A stretch of DNA of 64,000 bases from Allomuricauda sp. CAU 1633 (GTDB lineage: Bacteria > Bacteroidota > Bacteroidia > Flavobacteriales > Flavobacteriaceae), in NCBI RefSeq assembly GCF_017313225.1, contig NZ_JAFLNE010000002.1, positions 62,001 to 126,000 on the forward strand. The letters run 5' to 3'. The notes under the pieces were generated by a model that was not told the origin of the DNA, searched no databases, and saw only the letters and a list, made by a program, of their open reading frames with translations. Shown here one piece after another: positions 46,194 through 56,512 of the stretch. A program made the translations under genes and the position numbers. Numbering within the stretch: position 1 is the first letter of the stretch; the number at the start of each line of letters is the position of its first letter.

Positions 46194-46988
46194 ATGATGA
46201 AAAGAAATTTAATAGGACTGTTTATGATTTTCGCAGCCGTAACAGCTATAAATGCCCAGGGCAATATTCATTCTGCCGGAGAAGGTGGGGTTTTTATTTC
46301 CGAAAGACTTGGGTTGTTAAAGAATGGCCAAGGTGGCGGCTTGGGAAACAACCCTGCAATGATGAACCTCTACAACGATATTCGAATGAAGTTTGGTCGT
46401 ATGGGCGAGGAAGTCAACTTAAATTTAGGTGATATAGAAGGGAGCATATATCCAAATGAAAACTTTGTGATAGGTACACTTTATGAAGATGGTGTTGCTT
46501 TCAAAAAGATACACATGCGCTATGATGCCTATAATGATGAAGTTGAGCTAAAGGAAACAAAGGATGACGATTTGGTGCGGGCCATGGTACAACATCCCAT
46601 ATATTCTTGCTCAATGAACGGGAATCAATATTATTATCTTGTTTATCAAGATGAGGACGGCCATCAAAAAGAAGGATACCTAACACCAGTGTTCTCAGGA
46701 AATTATTACGCCCTCTTCGTACAACAAAAAAAGGTGTTTAAAGAAGGTAAGCCTGCAAAAACTTCGTTGGACAATTCCTTTCCGCACCGTTTTGTGGACA
46801 GGACCGAATATTATTTTTCAAAAGGAGGCGATATACCTATTTATATGAAGACAAGAAAGTCAGATATAATTACCTTGTTCCCGGAGGAAGACCAAAAGAC
46901 TATCAAAAGCTATATGAAAGATAAGCGCCCCAATTTAAATGACAAAAATGATTTGCAAAACCTTTTTGCTTATGCCAGCACCTTATAA
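46194..46988 (+). CDS. Secreted paralog 2 of a four-gene array
   Basis: A 264-residue protein (or 263 from the second ATG at 46197) with a signal peptide (INAQG). It has the same blocks as paralog 1, for example GNNPAMMNLYNDIRMKFGRMG, RYDAYNDEVELKE and VFKEGKPAKTSLDNSFPHRF, with more divergence in the region 118-180. It is preceded by a short GAACTTAAAAAAATG leader that recurs before paralog 3. Function unknown. The gap of 58 bases to paralog 1 lacks a strong terminator. Confidence 0.85.
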   Translation: MMKRNLIGLFMIFAAVTAINAQGNIHSAGEGGVFISERLGLLKNGQGGGLGNNPAMMNLYNDIRMKFGRMGEEVNLNLGDIEGSIYPNENFVIGTLYEDGVAFKKIHMRYDAYNDEVELKETKDDDLVRAMVQHPIYSCSMNGNQYYYLVYQDEDGHQKEGYLTPVFSGNYYALFVQQKKVFKEGKPAKTSLDNSFPHRFVDRTEYYFSKGGDIPIYMKTRKSDIITLFPEEDQKTIKSYMKDKRPNLNDKNDLQNLFAYASTL

Positions 46989-47022
46989 AATTGCTGTTTA
47001 AATCTAATTTAGAACTTAAAAA

Positions 47023-47823
47023 ATGATAATGAGAAAGAAAAATATCTTTGGAATGCTTTTTGTTATTGGGGCAGCGATTTCCGTTAGCGCCCAAGGAAAT
47101 ATCCATGTTCAAGGAGAGGGTGGAGTTTTTACTGCGGATAGACTTGCCTTGTTGAAGAACGGTGAAGGCGGAGGATTGGGAAACAACCCGGCCATGATGA
47201 ATCTTTACAGCGATATGCGGATGAAGTTTGGCCGAATGGGAGAAGAAGTAAACCTTACCTTGGATGATATTGACGGCACCATATATCTTAACGAGAACTT
47301 TACTTTGGGAACCCTCTATGAAGATGGGGTGGCCTTTAAGAAATTATACCTCAGGTATGATGCCTATAATGATGAAGTTGAACTAAAAGAGTCTATTGAC
47401 GCTAATGTGGTGCGGGCAATGGTGCAGCACCCGAGATATTCATGTTCTGTGAATGGTAACGATTACCTGTTTGTGGAGTATTTTGAAGAAGACGGTACAT
47501 TAAAAGAAGGCTATTTATCACCCTTGGTTTCAGGGGGAGATTATGTTCTGTTTGTCAAGAACATCAAAGTGTTTAAAGAAGGAAAGCCTGCCAAGACTTC
47601 ATTGGACAATTCCTTTCCGCACCGATTTTTGGATAGAACCGAATATTATGTATCCGTGAATGGAAAATCCCCGGTTTTAATGAAAACCAAAAAGTCCGAT
47701 GTGCTTTCTTTGTTCGCTGAGGAAGATCAAAAGGCCATTAAGGACTATATGAAAGATAAGCGCCCCAATGTAAAAGATGTTGACGATTTACGCAATCTGT
47801 TCGCATATGGTAATTCGCTATAG
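47023..47823 (+). CDS. Secreted paralog 3 of a four-gene array
   Basis: A 266-residue protein with a signal peptide (ISVSAQG). It is closest to paralog 1, sharing long nucleotide-identical stretches, for example in the GNNPAMMN and SDMRMKFGRMG codons, which suggests recent duplication or gene conversion. The same conserved blocks are present in the same order. Function unknown. An alternative start at 47029 would shorten it by two residues. Confidence 0.85.
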   Translation: MIMRKKNIFGMLFVIGAAISVSAQGNIHVQGEGGVFTADRLALLKNGEGGGLGNNPAMMNLYSDMRMKFGRMGEEVNLTLDDIDGTIYLNENFTLGTLYEDGVAFKKLYLRYDAYNDEVELKESIDANVVRAMVQHPRYSCSVNGNDYLFVEYFEEDGTLKEGYLSPLVSGGDYVLFVKNIKVFKEGKPAKTSLDNSFPHRFLDRTEYYVSVNGKSPVLMKTKKSDVLSLFAEEDQKAIKDYMKDKRPNVKDVDDLRNLFAYGNSL

Positions 47824-47978
47824 TAAAAAGTGTATTTATCTCAAATTTAAGGTGTTATATTTTAATTTTTGTGCCTTTTGAGAGAATAATAAACTGTGAC
47901 ATATAGATATGGTCAGGTGTTGGCATATCTTAACTGGTGGAACGTAGAATTTTTGGAGTAAACCTTAAAAACAAAAAA

Positions 47979-48800
47979 ATGAAAAAGCAATTGATTTCTT
48001 GTTTTCTATTCCTGTTGGGAGCGGCAGTTTTTGGTCAGCAACAAATGATGAATCCTGCCTTTGCTAAAGGAGGCGATAAGGCTGGCAGGGATGCGCTTGG
48101 TCTCTGCTGTACGTCCCAAGCCTCTTTGGGAAACAACCCCTCGGTAATGAACTTTTTCTCCGACTTAAGGAACAAGTTTGGGGATGTTACCTTCACCAAA
48201 ACAGATGGATATGCTAGAGTACAGGGAAGTGCCTATTATGTAAAGGAGTTTAAAAAGGCCACCATTTATGACAAAGGGGAGGAAGTGGCCGAATTTTATG
48301 TGCGATACGATGCATTTAATGATGACTTGGAGGTGAAGCGCAACAAGTATAGCGTCACAAAAGAGTCACTTATTAGGGACAAAGACGTTTCTTGCGTGGT
48401 GGATGGCCGCGAGTATAAGTACATGTCGTTCAAGGACGATAACGATGAGATGGTAGAGGGTTATGTGGTTTCCATTTATGAAGGAAACACCTACGCCGTA
48501 TATGAAAGGTTGCGCAAAACCTATAAGGATGGAAAATACGCAAAGACGTCACATGGGACTGATTTCCCACCACGCTTTTCAGACAAAACGGAGTACTACG
48601 TGTCAGTTTCCAATGATGAACCGGTCTATGCTAAATTGAACAAGAAAAAAGTATTGGATTTTTTTGATGGATCTTCTAAAAAGGAATTGGCCAAATATAT
48701 CAAGAAAAAGGGTATTGGTTTTAAGGATGCAGAAGATTTGGTTTCCGTTTTTAGAAAAGCGGACATAATGGGCAATACGATTGCTGTGGCCAGTAACTGA
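47979..48800 (+). CDS. Secreted paralog 4, divergent member of the array
   Basis: A 273-residue exported protein (start MKKQLISCFLFLLGAAVFG) related to the preceding three but more distant. It keeps SLGNNPSVMNFFSDLRNKFG, RYDAFNDDLEVK, and KDGKYAKTSHGTDFPPRFSDKTEYYV, and ends in a KKGIGFKDAEDLVSVFRK pattern. The GNIH-type start is replaced. A longer spacer (155 bases) separates it from paralog 3, and a terminator follows, so the four genes likely form one transcription unit with a possible internal promoter. Function unknown. Confidence 0.8.
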   Translation: MKKQLISCFLFLLGAAVFGQQQMMNPAFAKGGDKAGRDALGLCCTSQASLGNNPSVMNFFSDLRNKFGDVTFTKTDGYARVQGSAYYVKEFKKATIYDKGEEVAEFYVRYDAFNDDLEVKRNKYSVTKESLIRDKDVSCVVDGREYKYMSFKDDNDEMVEGYVVSIYEGNTYAVYERLRKTYKDGKYAKTSHGTDFPPRFSDKTEYYVSVSNDEPVYAKLNKKKVLDFFDGSSKKELAKYIKKKGIGFKDAEDLVSVFRKADIMGNTIAVASN

Positions 48801-48820
48801 AAAAAAATAAACTATAAGAC

Positions 48821-48847
48821 AAAGCACCTTTACTAGGTGCTTTTTTT
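48821..48847 (+). terminator. Rho-independent terminator after the four-paralog array
   Basis: AAAGCACC pairs with GGTGCTTT around TTTACTA, followed by a run of T, 20 bases past the stop of paralog 4. Confidence 0.85.
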
Positions 48848-48954
48848 GTTGCAAAAATGCCCATTTAATGCATTTTTTAGATGTTGACCAATGCATGAGA
48901 TGATGCAAAAATCAACAAAGAATAAAAAATCTTTGAAATTAATTATATTGGGAT

Positions 48955-49002
48955 TTGATTACTAACGAAATATCACTACATTTGCAGCCCTCAAAATGAG
49001 GG
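48955..49002 (+). promoter_or_regulatory. Promoter and leader hairpin of the ribosomal operon
   Basis: TTG (48955-48957) and TACATTTG (48977-48984) match the Bacteroidota promoter consensus with an exact 19-base spacer. The expected start point falls into CCCTCAAAATGAGGG (48988-49002), a 6-base-pair hairpin at the very 5' end of the transcript, 27 bases before rpsL. Confidence 0.75.
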
Positions 49003-49028
49003 TTATTTAGTTTTTAATAGAAATTTTA

Positions 49029-49403
49029 ATGCCAACAATTTCACAATTAGTACGAAAAGGAAGGGCCACAATTACCAAGAAGAGTAAATCGGCTGCTTTG
49101 GATTCGTGTCCTCAACGAAGAGGGGTTTGTACGCGGGTTTATACCACCACGCCTAAAAAACCAAACTCTGCAATGCGTAAAGTTGCAAGGGTAAGGTTAA
49201 CCAACGGTAAAGAGGTGAACGCATACATCCCTGGTGAAGGACACAACCTCCAAGAGCACTCGATAGTATTGGTTAGGGGCGGAAGAGTAAAGGATTTGCC
49301 TGGTGTGCGATATCATATCGTTCGTGGGGCGTTGGATACTGCCGGTGTGGCAGGAAGAACGCAACGACGATCTAAGTATGGTGCAAAGCGTCCTAAAAAG
49401 TAA
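49029..49403 (+). CDS. rpsL: 30S ribosomal protein S12
   Basis: A 124-residue S12 of normal length, a decoding-centre protein. The two loops that contact the decoding site are [11 protein letters not shown] and [16 protein letters not shown], with the lysines associated with streptomycin response. It heads the ribosomal operon, 19 bases before rpsG, behind a well-matched promoter and a leader hairpin. Confidence 0.98.
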   Translation: MPTISQLVRKGRATITKKSKSAALDSCPQRRGVCTRVYTTTPKKPNSAMRKVARVRLTNGKEVNAYIPGEGHNLQEHSIVLVRGGRVKDLPGVRYHIVRGALDTAGVAGRTQRRSKYGAKRPKK

Positions 49404-49422
49404 TCAACTTTAAGAAGAAGCG

Positions 49423-49899
49423 ATGAGAAAAAAGCAGGCAAAGAAAAGACCACTTTTACCAGACCCAAGATTTAACGATCAGCTTGTTACACGTTTTGTG
49501 AACATGATGATGTGGGACGGTAAAAAGTCAATTGCGTTCAAGATTTTCTATGATGCAATTGATATTGTTGACGAAAAGAACACTGACGAAGAAAAAACAG
49601 GATTGGAACTTTGGAAAGATGCCCTTTCCAATGTTATGCCGCACGTAGAAGTAAGAAGTAGAAGAGTAGGTGGTGCAACATTCCAGATTCCAATGCAGAT
49701 TCGTCCAGATAGAAAAATATCCACTGCAATGAAATGGTTGATCCTCTACGCAAGAAAGCGTAACGAGAAATCCATGGCGCAGAAACTGGCTTCTGAGATT
49801 TTGGCCGCTGCCAAAGAAGAAGGTGCCGCAGTGAAGAAAAGAGTAGATACACACAAAATGGCCGAGGCCAATAAAGCATTCTCACACTTTAGATTCTAA
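49423..49899 (+). CDS. rpsG: 30S ribosomal protein S7
   Basis: A 158-residue S7, primary binder of the 3' major domain of 16S rRNA and head-nucleating protein of the small subunit. [16 protein letters not shown] and [17 protein letters not shown] are its conserved RNA-binding blocks. fusA begins eight bases downstream. Confidence 0.98.
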   Translation: MRKKQAKKRPLLPDPRFNDQLVTRFVNMMMWDGKKSIAFKIFYDAIDIVDEKNTDEEKTGLELWKDALSNVMPHVEVRSRRVGGATFQIPMQIRPDRKISTAMKWLILYARKRNEKSMAQKLASEILAAAKEEGAAVKKRVDTHKMAEANKAFSHFRF

Positions 49900-49907
49900 T
49901 CATTACA

Positions 49908-52034
49908 ATGGGAAGAGATTTAAAATATACAAGGAATATAGGTATTGCAGCTCACATTGATGCTGGTAAAACAACTACTACAGAGCGTATTCTTTTTTAT
50001 ACCGGTGTGAGTCATAAAATTGGTGAGGTGCATGATGGTGCAGCTACTATGGACTGGATGGAGCAAGAGCAGGAACGTGGTATTACCATTACCTCTGCAG
50101 CTACCACCTGTACATGGAAGTTTCCCATGGAGAATGCACAACCATTGCCTGATACCAAAGATTACCACTTTAACATTATCGACACTCCCGGACACGTGGA
50201 CTTTACCGTAGAGGTAAACCGTTCACTTCGTGTTTTGGATGGTTTGGTTTTCTTGTTCAGTGCGGTTGATGGTGTTGAGCCACAATCCGAGACCAACTGG
50301 AGGTTGGCTGACAACTATAAAGTGCCACGTATTGGTTTCGTTAATAAAATGGACCGTCAAGGTTCCAACTTCTTGAACGTGTGCAAGCAGGTTCGCGAAA
50401 TGTTGGGTTCCAATGCAGTGCCGATTGTTTTGCCAATTGGTGATGAAGCTGATTTTAAAGGTATCGTTGACTTGGCCAAAAACAGAGCTGTTGTATGGCA
50501 CGAGGATAACTTCGGTTCTACCTTTGATGTGGTTGACATTCCTGCAGAAATGCAAGATGAAGTGAAAGAATATAGAGCAGCTTTGATAGAAGCTGTTGCC
50601 GAATATGATGAAAACTTGATGGAGAAATTCTTCGAAGATGAAGATTCCATCACTGAAGATGAAGTGCACGCTGCTTTGCGTGCTGCGGTTATGGATAGAG
50701 CGATCATTCCTATGATCTGTGGTTCTTCCTTCAAAAACAAAGGGGTTCAATTCCTTTTGGATGCCGTTTGCCGTTACTTGCCTTCTCCTTTGGACAAGGA
50801 TGATATCATTGGTATAAATCCTGATACAGAAAAAGAAGAGAGAAGAAAACCAGATCCAAAACAACCGTTTGCTGCTCTTGCCTTTAAGATTGCTACCGAT
50901 CCTTTCGTAGGTCGTTTGGCGTTCTTTAGAGCATATTCTGGCCGTTTGGACGCAGGTTCTTATATCCTGAACAACCGATCTGGAAACAAAGAACGTATCT
51001 CCCGTATTTATCAAATGCACTCCAATAAGCAAAATGCCATCGATTTTATCGAGGCTGGTGATATTGGTGCAGCTGTTGGATTTAAGGACATCAAAACTGG
51101 AGATACCCTTTCTGATGAAAAACATCCAATTGTATTGGAGAGTATGCAATTCCCTGATCCCGTTATCGGTATCGCGGTTGAGCCTAAAACAAAGGCTGAT
51201 GTGGATAAATTGGGTATGGCTTTGGCTAAATTGGCCGAAGAAGATCCAACCTTCCAGGTGAAAACCGATGAAGCTTCAGGTCAGACCATTATTTCTGGTA
51301 TGGGTGAGCTTCACTTGGACATCATTGTTGACCGTTTAAGACGTGAGTTCAAGGTTGAGGTAAATCAAGGTCAACCACAGGTTGAATACAAAGAAGCTCT
51401 TACGGCTACAGCAAACCACAGAGAAACATATAAGAAACAAACCGGTGGTCGTGGTAAATTTGCGGATATCGTATTTACTATGGAACCTGCTGAAGAAGGT
51501 AAGGTTGGTCTTGAGTTTGTCAATGAGATTAAAGGAGGTAATATTCCTAAAGAATATGTTCCATCTGTAGAAAAAGGTTTCAAAGAGGCTATGAAGAATG
51601 GTCCTTTGGCTGGATTTGAGATGGATAGTATGAAGATTACCCTTAAGGACGGATCTTTCCACCCTGTGGATTCTGATTCATTGTCCTTTGAATTGGCTGC
51701 TAAATTAGGTTATAAGTCTGCTGCTAAAGCGGCAAGAGCCGTATTGATGGAGCCTATCATGAAACTTGAGGTGTTGACACCTGAAGAAAACATGGGTGAC
51801 ATTGTAGGTGACTTGAACCGTAGAAGAGGTCAAGTTAACAACATGGACGATAGAGCTGGTGCCAAAGTTGTGAAAGCTGTTGTGCCACTATCAGAAATGT
51901 TTGGATATGTAACTTCCTTGAGGACCTTGTCTTCAGGTAGAGCAACTTCCACAATGGAATTTTCACACTATGCAGAAACTCCTTCCAATATTGCGGAAGA
52001 GGTGATCAAAGCAGCTAAAGGAGTAACCGCTTAA
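49908..52034 (+). CDS. fusA: Elongation factor G
   Basis: A 708-residue translational GTPase driving translocation. G1 [16 protein letters not shown]2 [12 protein letters not shown]3 DTPGHVDFT and G4 NKMDRQGSN are all intact, and domain IV carries [13 protein letters not shown]. Length is standard for the housekeeping EF-G. It is flanked by rpsG (8 bases) and rpsJ (10 bases); tuf does not follow it. Confidence 0.98.
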   Translation: MGRDLKYTRNIGIAAHIDAGKTTTTERILFYTGVSHKIGEVHDGAATMDWMEQEQERGITITSAATTCTWKFPMENAQPLPDTKDYHFNIIDTPGHVDFTVEVNRSLRVLDGLVFLFSAVDGVEPQSETNWRLADNYKVPRIGFVNKMDRQGSNFLNVCKQVREMLGSNAVPIVLPIGDEADFKGIVDLAKNRAVVWHEDNFGSTFDVVDIPAEMQDEVKEYRAALIEAVAEYDENLMEKFFEDEDSITEDEVHAALRAAVMDRAIIPMICGSSFKNKGVQFLLDAVCRYLPSPLDKDDIIGINPDTEKEERRKPDPKQPFAALAFKIATDPFVGRLAFFRAYSGRLDAGSYILNNRSGNKERISRIYQMHSNKQNAIDFIEAGDIGAAVGFKDIKTGDTLSDEKHPIVLESMQFPDPVIGIAVEPKTKADVDKLGMALAKLAEEDPTFQVKTDEASGQTIISGMGELHLDIIVDRLRREFKVEVNQGQPQVEYKEALTATANHRETYKKQTGGRGKFADIVFTMEPAEEGKVGLEFVNEIKGGNIPKEYVPSVEKGFKEAMKNGPLAGFEMDSMKITLKDGSFHPVDSDSLSFELAAKLGYKSAAKAARAVLMEPIMKLEVLTPEENMGDIVGDLNRRRGQVNNMDDRAGAKVVKAVVPLSEMFGYVTSLRTLSSGRATSTMEFSHYAETPSNIAEEVIKAAKGVTA

Positions 52035-52044
52035 TTTCAGCAAG

Positions 52045-52350
52045 ATGAGTCAAAAAATTAGAATAAAATTGAAATCTTACGATCACAATTTGGTGGACAA
52101 ATCTGCTGAAAAGATCGTGAAAACAGTTAAAACAACTGGTGCTGTGGTAACTGGGCCCATTCCATTGCCAACGCACAAAAAGATATTTACGGTTTTGCGT
52201 TCACCTCACGTGAACAAAAAATCGAGAGAGCAGTTCCAATTGAGCTCTTACAAGAGATTATTGGACATTTACAGCTCTTCATCAAAAACCATCGATGCCC
52301 TTATGAAGCTTGAGCTTCCAAGTGGTGTTGAGGTTGAGATCAAAGTTTGA
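52045..52350 (+). CDS. rpsJ: 30S ribosomal protein S10
   Basis: A 101-residue S10, also NusE in antitermination complexes. [11 protein letters not shown] and [15 protein letters not shown] are the defining loops. It is the last gene before a 322-base spacer with hairpins and repeats, so transcription of the downstream ribosomal genes may be partly uncoupled from it. Confidence 0.98.
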   Translation: MSQKIRIKLKSYDHNLVDKSAEKIVKTVKTTGAVVTGPIPLPTHKKIFTVLRSPHVNKKSREQFQLSSYKRLLDIYSSSSKTIDALMKLELPSGVEVEIKV

Positions 52351-52672
52351 TGAGGACTTGACTTTCTGGTTTACAGAAAGTCTTAGACGAACAAACACTG
52401 AGCGAAGTCGAAGTGTCTTATTGAAGAGATGCTGAAACAAGTTCAGCATAAACATGTCCTGAACGATGGTTCGGGAAAAACGGTGAAAGAAAAAAATCTG
52501 GGTCAGAGCAGAGTCTTTTCTTGACCCAATTTTTTTGCCAAGAAATTGGCTGGAATATTGAAAGTTTAAATTGTCCCCTTGAGGGGACCTGCCCGATGTT
52601 CAGGCGGGCTTTAGGGGTGTCCGAAAGGATTTCCTTAAGTGAAATAGAATTTAATTTTAATTGTAAATAAAT
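52351..52672. repeat. Repeat- and hairpin-rich spacer between rpsJ and rplC
   Basis: At least six inverted repeats occur in 322 bases: GACTTTCTG/CAGAAAGTC (52360-52382); ACACT/AGTGT around GAGCGAAGTCGA (52395-52416); ATGCTGAA/TTCAGCAT (52429-52449); TCCTGAAC/GTTCGGGA (52457-52476); GTCCCC/GGGGAC (52573-52588); and GCCCG/CGGGC (52591-52609). Several match dispersed intergenic repeats that I recall from Flavobacteriia. No protein frame is convincing. A terminator-like structure lies within it. Confidence 0.75.
52488..52537 (+). terminator. Terminator-like hairpin inside the ribosomal operon
   Basis: GGGTCA (52500-52505) pairs with TGACCC (52522-52527), extended by an A-run before and a run of seven T (52530-52536) after. 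It could stop transcription after rpsJ, or attenuate it. Confidence 0.55.
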
Positions 52673-53296
52673 ATGTCTGGGTTAATAGGAAAAAAAATCG
52701 GCATGACCAGCATCTTCGACGAGAATGGAAAAAACGTTCCATGTACCGTTCTTGAAGCTGGACCATGTGTGGTTACCCAAGTCAGAACCGAAGAGGTTGA
52801 CGGGTACAAAGGCCTTCAACTTGGTTTCGATGACAAGGCAGAAAAACGTGCTAACAAGTCCGAGTCCGGTCACTTTAAAAAAGCAGGTACTTCTCCAAAG
52901 AAAAAAGTCGTTGAGTTCCAAGGATTTGAAGGTGAATACAAGTTGGGAGACACCGTAGGTGTTGACATTTTCATGGAAGGTGAGTTTGTTGACGTTGTTG
53001 GTACTTCTAAAGGAAAAGGTTTCCAAGGGGTTGTAAAACGCCATGGTTTTGGTGGAGTTGGACAAGCGACCCACGGTCAGCATAACCGATTGAGAGCCCC
53101 TGGTTCCATCGGTGCTGCTTCATACCCTGCCCGTGTTTTCAAAGGAATGAAAATGGCAGGTAGAATGGGTGGTGACAGAGTAACTGTACAAAACTTAAGA
53201 GTATTGAAAGTGGTTCCAGAGAAAAATCTTTTGGTTGTAAAAGGTTGTGTTCCTGGTCACAAAAATTCATATGTAACTATTCAAAGGTGGCAATAA
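52673..53296 (+). CDS. rplC: 50S ribosomal protein L3
   Basis: A 207-residue L3, an early assembly protein near the peptidyl-transferase centre. [15 protein letters not shown] and the extension loop around [20 protein letters not shown] are conserved. It is the first gene after the repeat-rich spacer, and its stop shares a base with the rplD start (TAATG). Confidence 0.98.
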   Translation: MSGLIGKKIGMTSIFDENGKNVPCTVLEAGPCVVTQVRTEEVDGYKGLQLGFDDKAEKRANKSESGHFKKAGTSPKKKVVEFQGFEGEYKLGDTVGVDIFMEGEFVDVVGTSKGKGFQGVVKRHGFGGVGQATHGQHNRLRAPGSIGAASYPARVFKGMKMAGRMGGDRVTVQNLRVLKVVPEKNLLVVKGCVPGHKNSYVTIQRWQ

Positions 53297-53925
53297 TGAA
53301 GGTAGCAGTATTAGATATCACAGGAAAAGAAACCGGAAGAAAGGTAGACCTTTCTGACGATGTTTTTGCGATAGAGCCCAATGAGCATGCCATCTATTTG
53401 GATGTGAAGCAATACTTGGCCCATCAAAGACAAGGTACGCACAAGGCAAAGGAAAGAGCTGAGATTGCTGGTAGTACCCGTAAGATCAAAAAACAAAAGG
53501 GAACCGGTACCGCAAGAGCAGGTAGCATTAAGTCTCCCGTGTTTAGAGGTGGTGGTAGAATCTTCGGTCCAAGACCTAAGGATTACACCCAGAAATTGAA
53601 CAAAAACGTAAAGCGATTGGCCCGTAAATCGGCCTTGAGCCTTAAATCCAAAGACAAAGCTTTAGTAGTTGTTGAGGACTTTAATTTTGAAGCTCCAAAG
53701 ACTAAGGATTTTGTTGCTTTCTTGACCTCTTTGGGCCTTGAAAACAAAAAGTCTCTTATTGTGTTGGGTGATACAAATAATAACGTATATTTGTCGTCGC
53801 GTAATTTGGAACGCTCCGAAGTTGTAACTGGCTCACAATTAAATACTTACAAAATAGTTAACGCTAACAGTTTAGTATTGACCGAAAGCGCTTTGGAAGG
53901 AATTGAATCGAATCTAAAGAAATAA
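53296..53925 (+). CDS. rplD: 50S ribosomal protein L4
   Basis: A 209-residue L4, lining the exit tunnel. The tunnel loop [18 protein letters not shown] is present. The start [14 protein letters not shown] overlaps the L3 stop by one base; a longer frame upstream was dismissed. L4 regulates the S10 operon in E. coli, but no such leader is apparent here. Confidence 0.97.
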   Translation: MKVAVLDITGKETGRKVDLSDDVFAIEPNEHAIYLDVKQYLAHQRQGTHKAKERAEIAGSTRKIKKQKGTGTARAGSIKSPVFRGGGRIFGPRPKDYTQKLNKNVKRLARKSALSLKSKDKALVVVEDFNFEAPKTKDFVAFLTSLGLENKKSLIVLGDTNNNVYLSSRNLERSEVVTGSQLNTYKIVNANSLVLTESALEGIESNLKK

Positions 53926-53932
53926 GAATATC

Positions 53933-54223
53933 ATGAGTGTGTTGATAAGACCGATAATTACGGAGAAAATGACCGCTGATAGCGAGCTTTTCAATCGTTA
54001 TGGTTTCTATGTTGACCCAAAGGCCAACAAATTGGAGATCAAAGACGCAGTTGAAGCCACTTATGGTGTTTCTGTTGAAAAGGTAAGAACCATGAACTAT
54101 GGTCCAACCCGTAAGAGTCGCTATACAAAAACCGGAATCCAACACGGTAAAACAAATGCCATGAAGAAGGCAATTGTTGATGTGGCCGAAGGTGATATAA
54201 TTGATTTTTACAGTAATCTATAA
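53933..54223 (+). CDS. rplW: 50S ribosomal protein L23
   Basis: A 96-residue L23, sitting at the tunnel exit and docking trigger factor and SRP. IRPIITEKMT opens it, and GVSVEKVRTMNYGPTRKSRY is the conserved loop. Seven bases after rplD. Confidence 0.97.
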   Translation: MSVLIRPIITEKMTADSELFNRYGFYVDPKANKLEIKDAVEATYGVSVEKVRTMNYGPTRKSRYTKTGIQHGKTNAMKKAIVDVAEGDIIDFYSNL

Positions 54224-54232
54224 AGACGAGAA

Positions 54233-55057
54233 ATGTCAGTTAGAAAATTAAAACCGATAACCCCTGGACAGCGTTTTAGAGTAGTAAACGGATTTGACGC
54301 GATTACTACTGATAAGCCGGAAAAAAGCTTGCTTGCTCCGTTAAAAAAGTCAGGTGGTAGGAACAGTCAAGGAAAAATGACCATGCGTCACAGAGGTGGT
54401 GGTCATAAGAGAAGATATCGAATCATCGATTTCAAAAGGGACAAACAGGGAGAGGATGCCACTGTGGTTTCCATCCAGTACGATCCCAATAGAACTGCAT
54501 TTATCGCCTTGGTAGAGTACAAGGATGGTGAAAAAAGATATGTAGTGGCCCAAAATGGCATGCAGGTCGGTCAGAAAATTAAGTCTGGTGCCGGAGCTGC
54601 TCCTGAAATTGGAAATGCACTTCCTTTGAGTGAAATTCCATTGGGTACCATTATCTCTTGCATAGAGTTAAGACCTGGTCAAGGAGCGATCATGGCGCGT
54701 AGTGCCGGTACTTTCGCACAGTTGATGGCAAAAGACGGTAAGTTCGTGACTATTAAGTTGCCTTCTGGTGAAACCCGTATGATTTTGGCCACGTGTTTGG
54801 CTACCATCGGAGCGGTTTCCAACTCAGACCACCAATTGTTGGTGTCTGGTAAAGCAGGTAGAAGCAGATGGTTGGGTAGAAGACCAAGAACTAGACCAGT
54901 AGCCATGAACCCTGTTGATCACCCAATGGGTGGTGGTGAAGGAAGGGCTTCTGGAGGTCATCCAAGATCTAGAAACGGTATTCCTGCAAAAGGATTTAGA
55001 ACCCGTTCCAAGACCAAGGACACCAATAGATATATCATAGAACGTAGAAAGAAATAA
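54233..55057 (+). CDS. rplB: 50S ribosomal protein L2
   Basis: A 274-residue L2, essential for subunit association and peptidyl transfer. The C-terminal [18 protein letters not shown] segment contains the functionally key His and Gly-rich loop, and [15 protein letters not shown] the RNA-binding part. Nine bases after rplW. Confidence 0.98.
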   Translation: MSVRKLKPITPGQRFRVVNGFDAITTDKPEKSLLAPLKKSGGRNSQGKMTMRHRGGGHKRRYRIIDFKRDKQGEDATVVSIQYDPNRTAFIALVEYKDGEKRYVVAQNGMQVGQKIKSGAGAAPEIGNALPLSEIPLGTIISCIELRPGQGAIMARSAGTFAQLMAKDGKFVTIKLPSGETRMILATCLATIGAVSNSDHQLLVSGKAGRSRWLGRRPRTRPVAMNPVDHPMGGGEGRASGGHPRSRNGIPAKGFRTRSKTKDTNRYIIERRKK

Positions 55058-55069
55058 AAGAAAAAGTAA

Positions 55070-55348
55070 ATGGCACGTTCGTTAAAAAAAGGACCATACG
55101 TTCATTTTAGTTTGGAGAAAAAAGTCCAAGCCAATATAGAATCAGGAAAAAAATCGGTTATCAAGACATGGTCAAGAGCCTCAATGATAACCCCGGATTT
55201 TGTGGGACAGACCATCGCAGTACATAACGGGAGACAATTTGTTCCTGTGTATGTAACCGAGAACATGGTAGGTCACAAACTTGGAGAATTTTCACCTACG
55301 CGATCTTTTAGGGGTCATGCAGGGGCTAAAAACAAAGGTAAAAAGTAA
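55070..55348 (+). CDS. rpsS: 30S ribosomal protein S19
   Basis: A 92-residue S19 of the 30S head, forming a complex with S13. [15 protein letters not shown] and [20 protein letters not shown] identify it, with the ending [14 protein letters not shown]. Twelve bases after rplB. Confidence 0.98.
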   Translation: MARSLKKGPYVHFSLEKKVQANIESGKKSVIKTWSRASMITPDFVGQTIAVHNGRQFVPVYVTENMVGHKLGEFSPTRSFRGHAGAKNKGKK

Positions 55349-55355
55349 GTAAGCT

Positions 55356-55763
55356 ATGGGAGTTCGTAAAAGACAAATGGCCGAAAGGTTAAAGGAAGAG
55401 AAAAAGCAACTTGCTATTGCAAAGCTTAACAATTGCCCAACGTCTCCAAGAAAGATGCGTTTGGTAGCTGATTTGGTACGAGGAAAACAAGTAGAAATGG
55501 CTTTGGCTATTTTGAAGTTCAACCAAAAGGAAGCCTCAAGAAAGTTGGAAAAGCTTTTGCTTTCCGCTATCGCCAATTGGGAAGCCAAGAATGAGGAAGC
55601 CAATATTGAAGAGGCTGATCTATACATCAAGGAAATCCGTGTGGACGGAGGAACTATGTTGAAGCGTTTGAGACCAGCTCCCCAAGGTAGGGCTCACAGA
55701 ATCAGAAAGCGTTCCAATCATGTTACCATGATCTTGGAAGCCAATAACAACGTTCAAAGCTAG
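55356..55763 (+). CDS. rplV: 50S ribosomal protein L22
   Basis: A 135-residue L22 with an extended N-terminal helix ([20 protein letters not shown]) typical of Bacteroidota, and the tunnel beta-hairpin near [20 protein letters not shown]. Macrolide-resistance mutations map to this hairpin in other bacteria. Seven bases after rpsS. Confidence 0.97.
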   Translation: MGVRKRQMAERLKEEKKQLAIAKLNNCPTSPRKMRLVADLVRGKQVEMALAILKFNQKEASRKLEKLLLSAIANWEAKNEEANIEEADLYIKEIRVDGGTMLKRLRPAPQGRAHRIRKRSNHVTMILEANNNVQS

Positions 55764-55773
55764 AAAATAGAAT

Positions 55774-56493
55774 ATGGGACAAAAGACCAATCCAATAGGA
55801 AATCGCTTAGGAATTATCAGAGGATGGGAATCCAACTGGTACGGAGGAAACGATTACGGCGATAAGCTGGCTGAGGATGATAAAATAAGAAAGTACGTGC
55901 ATGCACGTTTGGCCAAGGCCAGTGTATCACGAGTGATCATAGAACGTACTTTGAAATTGATCACCATTACCATTACCACGGCTCGTCCAGGTATCATCAT
56001 TGGTAAAGGAGGTCAAGAGGTTGATAAACTTAAGGAAGAGCTTAAGAAAATCACCAACAAGGAAGTTCAGATTAATATTCACGAGATCAAGAGACCTGAG
56101 CTTGATGCCAATTTGGTTGCTGCGAGTGTTGCAAGACAGATTGAAAGCAGGATTTCATACCGTAGAGCCATTAAAATGGCCATTGCAGCAGCAATGCGTA
56201 TGAATGCAGAGGGTATCAAGATTCAGATTTCTGGACGTTTGAACGGAGCTGAAATGGCACGTTCCGAGTCCTACAAAGAAGGAAGAATTCCATTGTCTAC
56301 CTTCCGTGCCGATGTAGATTATGCCTTGCACGAAGCCCACACTACCTATGGTAGATTGGGTATCAAGGTATGGATCATGAAGGGAGAAGTTTACGGAAAA
56401 AGAGAACTTTCCCCATTGGTAGGATTGAGCAAGAGTCAAGGAGCAAAAGGCGGTAAACAAGATGGTGGTAAAAAACCACGCCGTAGAAAGTAA
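55774..56493 (+). CDS. rpsC: 30S ribosomal protein S3
   Basis: A 239-residue S3, part of the mRNA entry helicase. The KH domain motif [18 protein letters not shown] is at about residues 70-90, and [14 protein letters not shown] follows. The C-terminus is a Lys/Gly-rich tail ([17 protein letters not shown]). Ten bases after rplV. Confidence 0.98.
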   Translation: MGQKTNPIGNRLGIIRGWESNWYGGNDYGDKLAEDDKIRKYVHARLAKASVSRVIIERTLKLITITITTARPGIIIGKGGQEVDKLKEELKKITNKEVQINIHEIKRPELDANLVAASVARQIESRISYRRAIKMAIAAAMRMNAEGIKIQISGRLNGAEMARSESYKEGRIPLSTFRADVDYALHEAHTTYGRLGIKVWIMKGEVYGKRELSPLVGLSKSQGAKGGKQDGGKKPRRRK

Positions 56494-56512
56494 TAAGATA
56501 AAGTAAGGTAAG

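Noticed and set aside
45335..48800. CRISPR array or phage tail repeats
   Set aside because: The repetition is at the level of whole protein genes, with no short direct repeats and spacers and no phage genes.
52351..52672. A tRNA or small RNA gene within the rpsJ-rplC spacer
   Set aside because: The hairpins do not form a cloverleaf and no conserved tRNA arms were found; a small RNA remains unproven.
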